A stretch of 64,000 nucleotides of DNA, from assembly GCA_002150815.3 (NCBI GenBank), contig NDFF03000387.1, positions 124,001-188,000 of the forward strand, given 5' to 3'. This document shows positions 24,247 through 34,123 of the stretch, one piece after another. The notes beneath the pieces were generated by a model. The model saw only the letters and a program-made list of their open reading frames with translations. It made no database searches and had not been told where the DNA came from. Position 1 is the first letter of the stretch; every line of letters starts with the position of its first letter. The position numbers and the translations under genes are program-made. Source of the stretch: Grammothele lineata. Lineage: Eukaryota; Basidiomycota; Agaricomycetes; Polyporales; Polyporaceae.

Positions 24247-26794
24247 CTAACCCTCATACGCTGGTGGAGCGCCGCGCCCGACGAGGACCATCTCGTCCAC
24301 AATCTCGTCGTGCTCAGTGCGCTTGTATGTCCGGATCGTCTCCCCGAACTCCGAAACGTCGTATATCCGGAAGCGCCGGTCAAAGCCGATCTTGCCGTAG
24401 CCCGAATACGAACTGCGAAGGACAAGGAGACCACCGCGTGAGCGACCCGACATGACCGCGGCCGAAATACCACGGAAGCCATGGACAGGTGGACTCACCC
24501 GCCTCCACCGAAACACAACCACACGCCTTTGACGCGTCGGCAGTTCTCCGTGACTGTTGGCAACAGCGGCACGGCTCAGTATCGCGCGCATGGGGACCGA
24601 CGGACGACGCGAAGCTTACGATGACAATGTCCGTTGGCGACGATCTTCACCTCCGTCGCCCTCCCGCCTGCGCGGTGGTCGCTCTCGAACGCTTGCAGAA
24701 GGGCCTTGTGGAAGAAACCCTCCTGCTTCTTCGCCGCGCCGCTCTCTTCCAGATCATGAATGCCCACGTCGAGCGGTTTACCCGTCTCTGAGTTCTTATC
24801 TGCAGCAGAGTAACTCTCCTCCCTGTGCACGCGTCATGTGGTTCAGCTGCGGTCCAAGCAGGACAGATAGACGACGCCGAGAATACTCACATCGGGATGT
24901 GGAAGAACATCAGCGCGTTGGGCTTCGCGAGCCGCTTCGATCCTGGGAGAACCTGTCCCGCCTGCCGCTCCCAGATGTCGCCGAGGTCCTTCGCGCCGTC
25001 TGGCGTGAAGGGGCGCTCGATGGCGTCAATGGAAGCTATGACACGTGTGAGCGGGCGGCCGGGGAACACACCAACCGCGGGGAAGAACGTACATGACTCT
25101 TGGAGGAACCAATCGATCTGGCTCTGGCGGAGATAGTCATATGACGTAGGATGGAAGAACCCGAACCAGTCCCATGCCCCGGAAGAGTACGAGCCGGAAT
25201 CGAGGAAGTACATGGTGAGCAGGTGGGTCATAGAGCTGCCGACGCCGTCAGCCACAAGCACGGAAGCACGCACGGGACGACGTACGGATCAGCACTCTTG
25301 ACCCTGAGCAAGTAGTTGCCCACCCCGTGGATATCCTTCGGGCCACGCTCAATCATACTGTACGGCATTCCCTGCATGTACTTCAGTTGTATCTCCTTGG
25401 ACAAGCCATCCTCCTCATCGTGGTTGCCAAAAACCGCCGCCCAAGGGATGGCGCGCTCGGTGACTGCCTTCGCGAACTTCGCGAGTACTGAGCGGCCATC
25501 CCACGTGCTTCCCTGACCGTTCAGCTGGTCCCCAGTGAACACGACGAAGTCCGGTTTCTCGGCATCCAACATTTTCGCAAGAAGGGTCGTCGTAAGGTTG
25601 TCGGAACCCGTGCAAGGCGTAGCCGTGTCTCTGCAGGTGCCCACGCTGACGGAATAGTGAAGGTCCGCAATCTGCATAACCTTGAACTTCCCTTCGCGCG
25701 AGAAATGCAGAGGCGGCGCCCGAGGAGGAGCTGCATTGACGGTGTGCGCATGGGTATCCAGGGATGCAGAAGAGAGCGCATACACTCACGTTTGATGCCC
25801 TTCCGAGCCGTCAGCCACACTGGCTCCGCCTTGTTGTCTCCGTCAAACGTCGCCTGTTCAACCTTGTCGAACCCGTACCACGCCTGGTCGGAGCCATAGA
25901 GGACGTCTATTTCCGTGACGAGGTCGTTCTTGCGCTCCGCGTCCGTCATCTCCCGCCACGTCTTCTCGGCCTTGTACCACAGGAAACGCTTCTCCCCGCG
26001 CGGGCTGATCGGGTGCTGCACCTTGTACCATCCATTGCCGAAGGGATGCGGAGACTCTTTCTCAGGCAGCACACGAAGCTCGGTCACAAGCGGGATGTCG
26101 TGCCTTCGTGTGCGGCGGTAGTACACATTCTAACAGATGTTGGCATGATCAGCGGGATGCCGTTATTGTGGATAGAAGCAGGCGTACCAAGCTCTTCATG
26201 CTGACTTGATACTCCAGGTTCGGTTCGACCCGCACCCATTTGCCCTTGTGTGCGTCTTCCTCTTTCGTTGACGAGGGGTAGCAAAAGTCTGATGAGACCG
26301 GAGCCACATACCACGGGTTGACCATGCACTCCGTGATGTGTATTTCCGATACTAGATGCGCGGAGGAGTAAGAAACCGGCCTTTAGATGTATCCCGTACG
26401 CGCGCTATAAGCAATGTAGAATGAGGAAACCCCACTTACATCCGGTATCATGCTGCATGAGCGGATCCCACACATCCAAGGGCAGACTTGCCGTGTCCAT
26501 CGTGTCCGTGTTTATCGATACGTTCCACCAATCCACACCGGGAGGAACGGTCCCAACAGTCCCACTGTTACCTGTGCCCGTGCTACCCGTCTCCAGGGCC
26601 TCAGCGTCCCCAGCGGTGCCATCTTTGACGACGTCCCAGGACTGCCATCCAAGCTTCTGTAGACTTCCGGGCCCAGGCGTCGGTTGGTAGAGGACGAAGA
26701 TGAAGGTGAGGAGGCATGAGAAGCCTATGATGGACGCGGTGGGCACGAAGATGGAACGAAGGAAGCGGGCGAAGCGAAACAACGAGATGGCCAT
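24247..26794 (-). CDS. Membrane-anchored calcineurin-like metallophosphoesterase (Dcr2 type)
   Basis: A predicted metal-dependent phosphatase of the family of yeast Dcr2 and plant purple acid phosphatase 28-like proteins. From 26794 the N-terminus has a single transmembrane anchor (TASIIGFSCLLTFIFVLYQ), then a region with CMVNPWYVAPVSSDFCYPS and KGKWVRVEPNLEYQVSMKSL, and YYRRTRRHDIPLVTELRV. The metallophosphoesterase core follows in order: MQIADLHYS (near 25670), FVVFTGDQLNGQ, VFGNHDEEDG, MFFHIP (near 24900) and NGHCH (near 24590), which supply the metal-binding Asp, Asn and His residues. The C-terminal part has GGGGSYSGYG and FRIYDVSEFGETIRTYKR. Length about 680 residues, eight or so introns, no sign of damage. 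Yeast Dcr2 acts on cell-cycle and unfolded-protein-response targets; carrying that role over here is inference. Confidence 0.87.
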
Positions 26795-27123
26795 GGTGTG
26801 CTTGTGTCGTCGCTGTTCGCGTCTGGTGGAAGCACTTAGGTATACGGCATGAAGATGGTCGGCGGCGATGAGTAGTTGGTGCTGGTTTCGAGTCGAGGAG
26901 CGAAGAGTGGTAGGAACGCCTCGACAACGTCGGCATCACGTGATCTGATGATCCGGAACACGCGCACCTCCACGTCCACTGCCCAATACTCGGCGGTAAC
27001 TCGGCGGACACTCAGGCACGCATATACGGAACGTTGGGCACAGGTAGGCCACCAAGGTGACTAGCATTGGCATCGTAATGTACGGAAGCAGCCACAAACC
27101 AGCAGGTGCGTATACACCTACGC
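26795..27123. promoter_or_regulatory. Short intergenic region, phosphatase promoter
   Basis: Lies between two - strand genes, upstream of the phosphatase and downstream of the coiled-coil gene. It has no clear TATA box and no coding signal. Confidence 0.35.
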
Positions 27124-28919
27124 CTACAGTACCACATCCATGTCGTCGTCCTCATCATCGAGAGGAATGAACCGTTTTCCTTCATTACGCTGCGACGAGA
27201 CGGGATGCCGTAAATCATCAGCTCCGGTTGCTCCATCATGGGCAGAAGCACTCACAACAGTGTCCTCAGCCATGAGCGCACGCCTGTCCCTGAGGCTCAT
27301 CGGCTTTCCAACACTCGCCGGTACAGTCCCAGGGGGTCCCATCTCCCCGCGTGTGTCCGGGAGTGGTGTATGTGGCATACCACCTTCACTCCCGCAGGCA
27401 CCACCACCGCTCTCGCGCAAGAAGTGATGAGATTGAGATCTGGAGGAAGAAGCCAGCGAGGCACGCAACCGCGCTGCCGGATCTAGAGATGTGGTGTAGG
27501 CGGTGGGGTTCGCGCGTTTTGGCGGTGAAATGCGCAGCAGGGAAGCGGGTTGTTCCGTAGAAGGGGCTGGTAGAGGGCACTGTAGCAGCATGGAAGAACC
27601 ACCAGGAAGAGGCACGGCACGGGCCGACGAATGAATTGCAGGGGTGTATGCGGCGCGGGTATGGGCTTGGGACTGGTGGGTTGGAGACCTAGAGACGTAG
27701 CTAGCCGAGCGAGACAGGATCGAAGCGTGCGTAGTGGTTGAGAGCTGCCGTGAAGGCAACGAAGGTCCTCTGAAAGATCCCCGCTGTGGCACGATAGGCG
27801 TAGTGACAATGGAAGCTAGCGGGGTCAGGCGTCCTCTGAATGGCTGTGATCTTGAGGCAGAGCAATTCAAAGGCGTCTTCATTGATTTCCGTTGGGAGAG
27901 AGCAGGTAGCGTCTGCGGGATAGAATCCTTGTGAAGTCTTTCTAAGGGTGAGCCCGGAGAACGTCCTGAACCGCCGGCCGATGCAGGAGTACGCAGTCGC
28001 TCAGATGAATGAACAAGCGGGCCGTCCAGACGACGCTTTTTGCGAGAAGAACTTCGAGGAAGCGGTTCAGGATGGCTGGCAGAGGTGCTCAGAGTACGGG
28101 AGGGAGGAAGGCCTGCAGCTGGCTGAGGAACGTAACGGGACGAGAGATGTTGCCGAAGCTCGAGAATAGAGTCTTTGACGTTGTTGCGAGCATTTTCGAT
28201 ATGAAGCGGCATTGACTGCAGGAGAGGAAGGAGAGGAAGGAGTGTTGTAAGAATCTGGACCTGCTGCTCCTGAATGTTCTGAAGGGTTTGCGTCTGCGTA
28301 TTGCTGGCCTAGCGAACGCAAAGTTGGCTAACAGATCGAGAGAAGGAGGGAACACATACATTATCCAAAGAGTCAATCCTCTTGCTCAACGACTCCAGTC
28401 TTGCATCCAAAGCGGACATGTCCTTTGACATGACACGTAGCTCGGACATCTGGGCAGGACTTCCGATGGTCTTTTGTAGTTCGATCTGGCAGCGGTTCGC
28501 TATATGCACAGGTGCAAGCTCAACCTCCCTGATAGTCACAAAACAAAGAGTGAGTGCGCACCGAGCCCTATCATACGCTCTACGAGTTTCTCATGTTCGT
28601 CCTCGTACAACTTTTGAACTGTAACAAGTTCGCGCTTGGCATTCTCCAAGCCAGTAGTTAGACGGTCGGTCCGTTGAATGAACTTCTCCAGTTGAGCCTG
28701 AGTATCATGAAGGAGTATCCGAGTTGATGCAGCAGCCTTGTCCTGAGGAGCCAGTGTGGGTATATGCGTCTTGGAAAGTGGTGTGGCGATGGGAGAACTT
28801 GACGCTTGCGACGGCCCATGTTCGTGCAGCAGATGCCCCCAGAGTACTGACGACGCCGTCTGACGATACTGACTGCCTGGAAGTTGTGTCGATACGGGAG
28901 GGTTGGAGGCAACATCCAT
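27124..28919 (-). CDS. Coiled-coil protein with long disordered Ser/Pro-rich tail, function unknown
   Basis: I do not recognise this gene. Three exons: about 28919-28562, a second near 28529-28370 and a last from about 28309 to the stop at 27124, giving some 560 residues. The first part (MDVASNPPVSTQLPGSQYRQ) precedes a helical stretch with heptads (QLEKFIQRTDRLTTGLENAK, VQKLYEDEHEKLVERM). Exon 2 is also coiled coil (SALDARLESLSKRIDSL), and exon 3 opens with TQTQTLQNIQEQQVQILTTL. The remaining 330 residues are low-complexity Ser/Pro/Arg-rich with basic patches (SSRKKRRLDG) and an acidic end (LDDEDDDMDVVL). A start at 28979, 20 codons upstream in frame, is possible. The architecture would suit a nuclear scaffold, for example a meiotic Mer2/IHO1-type axis protein, but that is only a guess from shape. 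Upstream are a tRNA gene (+) and the kinetochore gene Nnf1 (-). Confidence 0.65.
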
Positions 28920-29031
28920 CTTGTGAGCAGGATCGAGAGGACAGGGAGAGCAAAGCAGGGCGGCGGCGGAAGTAAGCATGAATTACCCGATATTCTCCGT
29001 CAATTGGCGCACAAGACAAAGTGATGGCAAG

Positions 29032-29113
29032 TCTCTGTTAGTATATCGGTTAGTACACGCGCCTGTCATGCAACTGGCCGCGCGAAAGCGGGGTTCGACT
29101 CCCCGACAGAGAG
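29032..29113 (+). tRNA. tRNA-Asp (GTC) with a short intron
   Basis: The sequence folds as a full cloverleaf. The acceptor arm TCTCTGT (29032-29038) pairs with ACAGAGA (29106-29112), with discriminator G at 29113. The A-box region is TAGTATATCGGTTAGTA. The anticodon stem CGCGC pairs with GCGCG, and the loop is CTGTCA-C with anticodon GTC. A 10-nt intron (TGCAACTGGC, 29067-29076) sits one base 3' of the anticodon, the canonical position. The T arm CGGGG-TTCGACT-CCCCG contains the B box. The body matches eukaryotic tRNA-Asp closely. Confidence 0.95.
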
Positions 29114-29134
29114 CTGGGATTCCCTTCATGTTCC

Positions 29135-29139
29135 TTTTT
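29135..29139 (+). terminator. RNA polymerase III terminator of tRNA-Asp
   Basis: A run of five T residues, 22 bp after the tRNA 3' end, the usual Pol III stop signal. Confidence 0.7.
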
Positions 29140-29263
29140 CACGCCAATGGCTACCTTTTCCCCATACATACGCCTGGAAACGAACCCCGATGCATTGACG
29201 AGATGATAATGGTCCATAATATACATTCATACAACGCGTTGAGGAGCATTCTGAAGCACTATG

Positions 29264-30102
29264 CTACGCCTTGCTACCTGCAGATTCAGCTGCCTGGAGT
29301 GTCCATGACTGTATGTCGTCGGAGGGCATTTTCTCCCACTCCGCAAGAGCCTAAAGTGTCACAGTAACTGTTCATAATCGCTTTCACAATATCCACATAC
29401 AGACATACTTTCGTGAGAACGTCGAGCAGCCCGGCGGCCTCCCGATCCGTGTCCTCTGCCGCTTGCACGTTGCGTTCCATCTCAGATTGCAGTTCAGAGT
29501 TCTCTTCCGTTAGCTGTGATGAGTCCACCATCAGTTACCTCGCGGACTGCACATGGTGAGCATGCCACCGACCTGTGCGAGTTCGGCCCGGAGGCGTTCG
29601 CGTTCCTTCTCTAGCACGGGTACTGTCCGTGCTCTGACGGCTGCTCTCGGTTGCAGGTCTTCTCTCCATACATCATTTTCGTCATAATCCGTTTGTTTCC
29701 GCGCGCGTGCAGCAGTGACAACAGCATGCAGGTTGTCTAGGTTCTCCTTGACGTTGTATTTCTTGAACAATTCCTCGCAGTTGTCCTAGACAATACGCCG
29801 CGTTAGATACGTAAACGACGCGTCATACTATGCAACACCCACAGTGATGGAGGATTCTAGCCGACTGGATACCAGATTAAAGATCGTGGCGGCATTCCCG
29901 GGTTGCTCGTCGCACCAGAGGGAGAAGCACTCCGCAAAGTCTTCATAGCTGGAAAGGGGCGGTCAGCAAGGGTTCCGGAGCATTAACGGGCCAAATTTGC
30001 TCACGTCCACTTGTGCGCAGACCGCTGTATGGCGAGCTGGAGGGCCGAATGAAAGTACGCCCACCGCTTGCTCCCTGGCTGCGTGGACGCGCTAGAGGTC
30101 AT
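29264..30102 (-). CDS. NNF1: Nnf1/PMF1-like subunit of the MIND (Mis12) kinetochore complex
   Basis: A nuclear structural protein linking inner centromere proteins to the Ndc80 complex. Five exons encode about 230 residues, the normal Nnf1 size. From the start at 30102: MTSSASTQPGSKRWAYFHSA, then LQLAIQRSAHKW joined across an intron to TYEDFAECFSLWCDE, the W..DF..C pattern of the family, then SSRLESSI, and after a second intron NCEELFKKYNVKENLDNLH, the Nnf1 core. A coiled coil follows (VLEKERERLRAELAQ and LTEENSELQSEMERNV). The last intron, 58 bp, is inferred because it restores ALAEWEKMPSDDIQSW and QAAESAGSKA, the expected Nnf1 end; reading through instead gives an unrelated tail. It is upstream of, and on the same strand as, the coiled-coil gene, with the tRNA between them on the other strand. 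Confidence 0.87.
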
Positions 30103-31179
30103 GGCGGTCGAAGCGCGGTGGCGGAGTTGGAACGCGCGTGGCACGCGCGACGCGGTTGTGGCGCAGGCGCTTAGTGCGGGCGCTGCGTCACGTTGCGTCT
30201 GACCGCACCGGCGGCCAAACAAAACGCCAGCTTCCTTCTCTGCGCCCACCAACCGCTCAAATGCGACAGTCGTGATGGCGGTCCCGACGCGCGCAGATAC
30301 CCGTCTGAAGCACTCGACGCTCAGATTATCTGCGTTCGACCGAGCTCGGGTGGCGGCTCGTGTCCGGGACGTTTCCCATACAACGTATCTCGGTGGACGT
30401 GAGTGGGTCCACCGCGGAAATTTCGCCTCGGACGCTGCCTCGCGCTAACAACACCGTAGCAGGCTTGCCCTCTGATTCCGTTGTAGCTGAAACAGGTCGT
30501 CATCTTCTGTTGCCACCGCTACTCTTGCCATTTTCGGTCCCCGATTGTACCGTCTGGTTCGTCGTGTTCGCTCACAGCTCCCGTCCTTGTTTGATGATCC
30601 TATGGCGTTAAACTTCTTTTTCTTCCTCTCCTGACCTTAGATCTGTGTACCGATCAACAGTCGGACTTCGGGAACTGTCCGAGATTGGGATGGCCGTCAC
30701 TTTGGCCCTGGCCTCGTGCACCTGAGTGCGGTGGCAATCTGAGTCCTGCCACGGTCTCGATTCAGTTCAACTGTCCCATTGTGGTAGGAATCAACTGTCC
30801 TACCCCATTAGAACAGTGTACCCCTCCATCGTGACCATCCTACCCAGACAGTGCTCCTCTGACCTCAGCCCGCTGACCTTCAACAACAGATACTACCCAC
30901 GCCGTCCAATCGCTCGCATAGCCTATCCGGGGGCCTCTTACAGGTGATAAAGTGTCGTTATATTGTTGTGTTTTGTTCTTCTTGCACACTTTTGGCAGGT
31001 ACGACGCTATGATGGCCGCAAGCACTTGCCTCTCTGGTGTATGAGAGCCCACAGCCGTCCACGAACTTCGATCGTCCAAGCCTCTATTCTCCAGGCATAA
31101 CAAAAGCTCTTGTGGTATAAAGACAGCGTAATGAAGGCCTTCCATCCCTCCACCACACCTCCTTGCATCCTTCCTCTCA
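30103..31179. promoter_or_regulatory. Divergent intergenic region with TATA box
   Basis: About 1.1 kb between Nnf1 (-) and the LRR-like gene (+). A good TATAAAG box at 31116-31122 lies 58 bp before the start at 31180. The Nnf1-proximal part is GC-rich with no TATA box, as expected for a housekeeping gene. No gene found. Confidence 0.5.
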
Positions 31180-32886
31180 ATGGCCATCCCATTCAAGTTC
31201 CCCTTACTTGGCTCTATTACTGCCTCGCTGTTATCTCTAAGTACGTTCAAGAGACCAGCAATGCCCCACGCGCATCCATCACCTGAGTCCGGGCGCGACA
31301 CACACAACGACCCGCAAGCCGTCATGGACCGCGAAAAGGCGCCCCAGTTTTCGTGCGATATCTCCGCTTCTCCTCCAAAGGAGTGCGTCCTCGAGGTTTC
31401 ATGCGCTGATTCCGCGGACGACTCCGCCAGCCTCGGAGGACGTTCAGACACGACATGCTACGAGACCCCGGCGGTCTCGCTCAAGGACATGGAGCCCAAC
31501 GTCGTGAGCCTGCATCCTATCTCGGGTCTTTCCAGTCACCGGTTGCACATGAAGATCGTCGCGAGGAGTCCTGACCAGGTCTCCACTGTTCATGAAATAA
31601 ATGGACGACGGTCTCCCACGACTATAGGCACGATCTTCCGTGAATATTGGGATCGTATCGAGTCCATCGACTTCGACGCGAGCACGCTCCCAGAGCCTCC
31701 CTCGCCCAGCCTAGAAGCCATTCACCTCCCTTTCTCCCCGCGAGCGATCGCTCTTGAACAGCATCCGGACAATTCTCGCACAGGCCTCCATTCCGTGTCT
31801 CTTCCCTCGCTACAAGCTCTCAACGTGACCAGCACCCGGAGCTTTTCTACCCAAGACCTACTGGAGTTCCTACATTTTTCCCCACGACTCCGCGAGCTGA
31901 ATTTGCGTATCACCCACCGGTTCCCTTCATACCACTCGCCAGGAGATCTGCCAAGCATCCCAATACCTAACCTGCCCGAACTCAAGCGCGTTGGGCTTGA
32001 CGGGCTGCTTGCAGCGCAATTCGGAGATATTGTCGAGAGGCTTGGCCCGTCTTTCAGAGATACTACGGCGCTCGAGGTGCACTTCTACAACGACGCGTAT
32101 CCAATTCTGCAGCACGGTCCAACGTTGCAAAAGATCTGCCGTCCTATTCGCCATGCGCGCCTGACATACATGTCCTTCAACCACCCTTCTGCACTCTCAC
32201 ACCGCGCCCAGCCACATCATACACCCGCTCCCACCCCCAGCCCCTCACCTGGCCTTGAACACGCGGAGACAACCCCCTTGGAAGAGGGCCCATCCAGCCC
32301 ACCGACGCACCCCGTGAACCCGCGGATCTTCACCTTCTCGGACCGCTCCGCGCGCGTGCAGCTGCATTGGCACTGGGACACCGCACGCTACGCCCCCGGC
32401 CTCCCCCCGAGCCTCGCGCACATCGGGCTCGTCTCCCCCGCGCTCGCGCACGTGCGCGCCGTCGACCTCACCCTCGTCGATGCCTGCCCTTCAGAAGCCG
32501 ACCTCGGGCATGTGCTCAGTGCCTTTCCCCGCCTCGCGCGCGTCGACGTCTTCGCCTCCTCCCACCCTCGCTCCTCTTCCTCTTCCTCCGCCCCACCTAC
32601 GCCCTCCGCAGACCCAGAAGCCCAACCGCCGCCCGCGCTCCCCAGCACGCACCGACACGTGCTCACAATGCGCGGCGCAAGTGCCATCGGCACCGTCGCG
32701 AGCGTCCCCGCGCTCTTCGCGCAGGCGATCGCGCGGAGCGGGGCGCTGCCGGAACGGGACGAGCGCGAGCCGCCGCCGCTCCCGCTCCCGCTGCACCTCC
32801 GCCCCGGGCCCGCGCGGCGGGTCGCGCGGCGGGCGCTCTGGGCGCTGATGGGGCGCGAGCGCGCGCGTGCGGCGGGCGAGGTGTGA
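31180..32886 (+). CDS. LRR-like hypothetical protein, single exon
   Basis: An uninterrupted frame of 568 codons with a TATA box at the right distance. It resembles the many agaricomycete proteins that carry degenerate leucine-rich repeats, often next to an F-box, but I see no F-box. The N-terminus (MAIPFKFPLLGSITASLLSL) could be a weak signal or anchor. Repeat-like segments are LPSLQALNVTSTRSF, FLHFSPRLRELNLRI, IPNLPELKRVGLDGLL and later ALAHVRAVDLTLVDACP and AFPRLARVDVF. A Pro/Ser-rich spacer lies near residues 340-390, and the last 120 residues are very GC-rich, Pro/Ser- and then Arg/Ala-rich, ending RERARAAGEV. A function cannot be assigned. Confidence 0.7.
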   Translation: MAIPFKFPLLGSITASLLSLSTFKRPAMPHAHPSPESGRDTHNDPQAVMDREKAPQFSCDISASPPKECVLEVSCADSADDSASLGGRSDTTCYETPAVSLKDMEPNVVSLHPISGLSSHRLHMKIVARSPDQVSTVHEINGRRSPTTIGTIFREYWDRIESIDFDASTLPEPPSPSLEAIHLPFSPRAIALEQHPDNSRTGLHSVSLPSLQALNVTSTRSFSTQDLLEFLHFSPRLRELNLRITHRFPSYHSPGDLPSIPIPNLPELKRVGLDGLLAAQFGDIVERLGPSFRDTTALEVHFYNDAYPILQHGPTLQKICRPIRHARLTYMSFNHPSALSHRAQPHHTPAPTPSPSPGLEHAETTPLEEGPSSPPTHPVNPRIFTFSDRSARVQLHWHWDTARYAPGLPPSLAHIGLVSPALAHVRAVDLTLVDACPSEADLGHVLSAFPRLARVDVFASSHPRSSSSSSAPPTPSADPEAQPPPALPSTHRHVLTMRGASAIGTVASVPALFAQAIARSGALPERDEREPPPLPLPLHLRPGPARRVARRALWALMGRERARAAGEV

Positions 32887-34123
32887 TTCGGCCCTCAGGT
32901 TCGACGACGAGAGCGCGCGGCGGCAGTTCGGCGGCGGCGGCGATATCGACGTGCGATTGGGCGAGAGCTTCAGAGGTGATGCTGGGAGAGCGGGGAGGAG
33001 CGAGATGGCTGGGCATTGGGTCGGCTTTGGTCCGACGGAGGCCCTCGTCGATGCCCAGGACTGGGGTGGCCGCGTGGTGTCCTGGTGGCGGCGCGCTGCC
33101 ATTCAGAGTTGCCCGCGTTGAGGCGGCAGTGGGGCTGGACCATCCTCGTGTGCGTGATTCTCGTCAGTCGCGACCGCAGGGATGGGAGTTGGATCGGGGG
33201 CGCGGTGCGTTTGTGGGCGTCGGAGGGCGCGCGGCGGCGACGAGGATAATGATAGCGACGGCGACAGTGCTCAATGGGGAAGGAGACTTGAACCGTCTGG
33301 TTGAAACGAGGCGCGTCGCGCGCACGATGCTACGGGTGTTCTACGTATTGCTATGTACCGGTTCCTGGCTCCTCCACTTACTAGTATGGCTTACGGAGTA
33401 CACGCACGTTTCAGCCTGCCGTACTAATTATTGTGTGCGTATTGCGAGCGCGTCATGCTGTCTTCTTTGTAAATCACAGTTGTTGTAGTGTACTATCCTC
33501 TATACTATGCCACGCCTCCTCATGCGGCGGCCTCCGAGTCCCTGCATTCACTTGAATCTGTGCTTGTTGTACTAGCTCAAGCTGTGCTATGAGCTTCTCA
33601 CAAGCTGACTCCAACGTCCACACAGCGCAGCCGCAGCTGATGGAATAATAACCCATCAAATTGACAACACGGATGTGCAGGTAATACCGGCGAGCGTAAG
33701 AACAGCGAGGGACCCAGTGAGGCAGTGAGGCGGTATCGATACAGTAACGAGTCAGCGTCCGTGACAAGTACTAGCTATAAACGGTACGTATACAGACATA
33801 AGAGAACCAACGCGGAGATTACTGGGGAATATGTCAAGAATATGGAACAGCATAGCCCATAGGAGCAAAGAGAACAGGAACACCAGCAAGATGGCGTCAA
33901 GTCGTTACTGTAAGTGTATGATGCGCACTGGTAAGCATGAAACCCGGTCCGTGAATGTCCGAGTCATATACGAACGAGTGCATGAGTAAAGCCTGTCAAA
34001 CTCCCTTTCGCGCGCCCCGGGCGAGACGAAACGAGACGAGACGGGATCCGCGACGACGCAGGCGGACAGGCACCAATGGTCAGTACGGGCGCCGGCACGG
34101 TGCGTACCCCTATGGCCGCGCGT
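32887..34123. other. Convergent intergenic region
   Basis: About 1.2 kb between the 3' ends of the LRR-like gene (+) and velvet gene (-). The first 350 bp continue the strong GC bias of the preceding gene and contain long chance frames. The rest looks non-coding. Confidence 0.4.

Noticed and set aside
32367..33488. 373-codon frame overlapping the LRR-like gene
   Set aside because: Arg/Ala/Pro-rich translation produced by GC bias in the shifted frame; no motif and poor start context.
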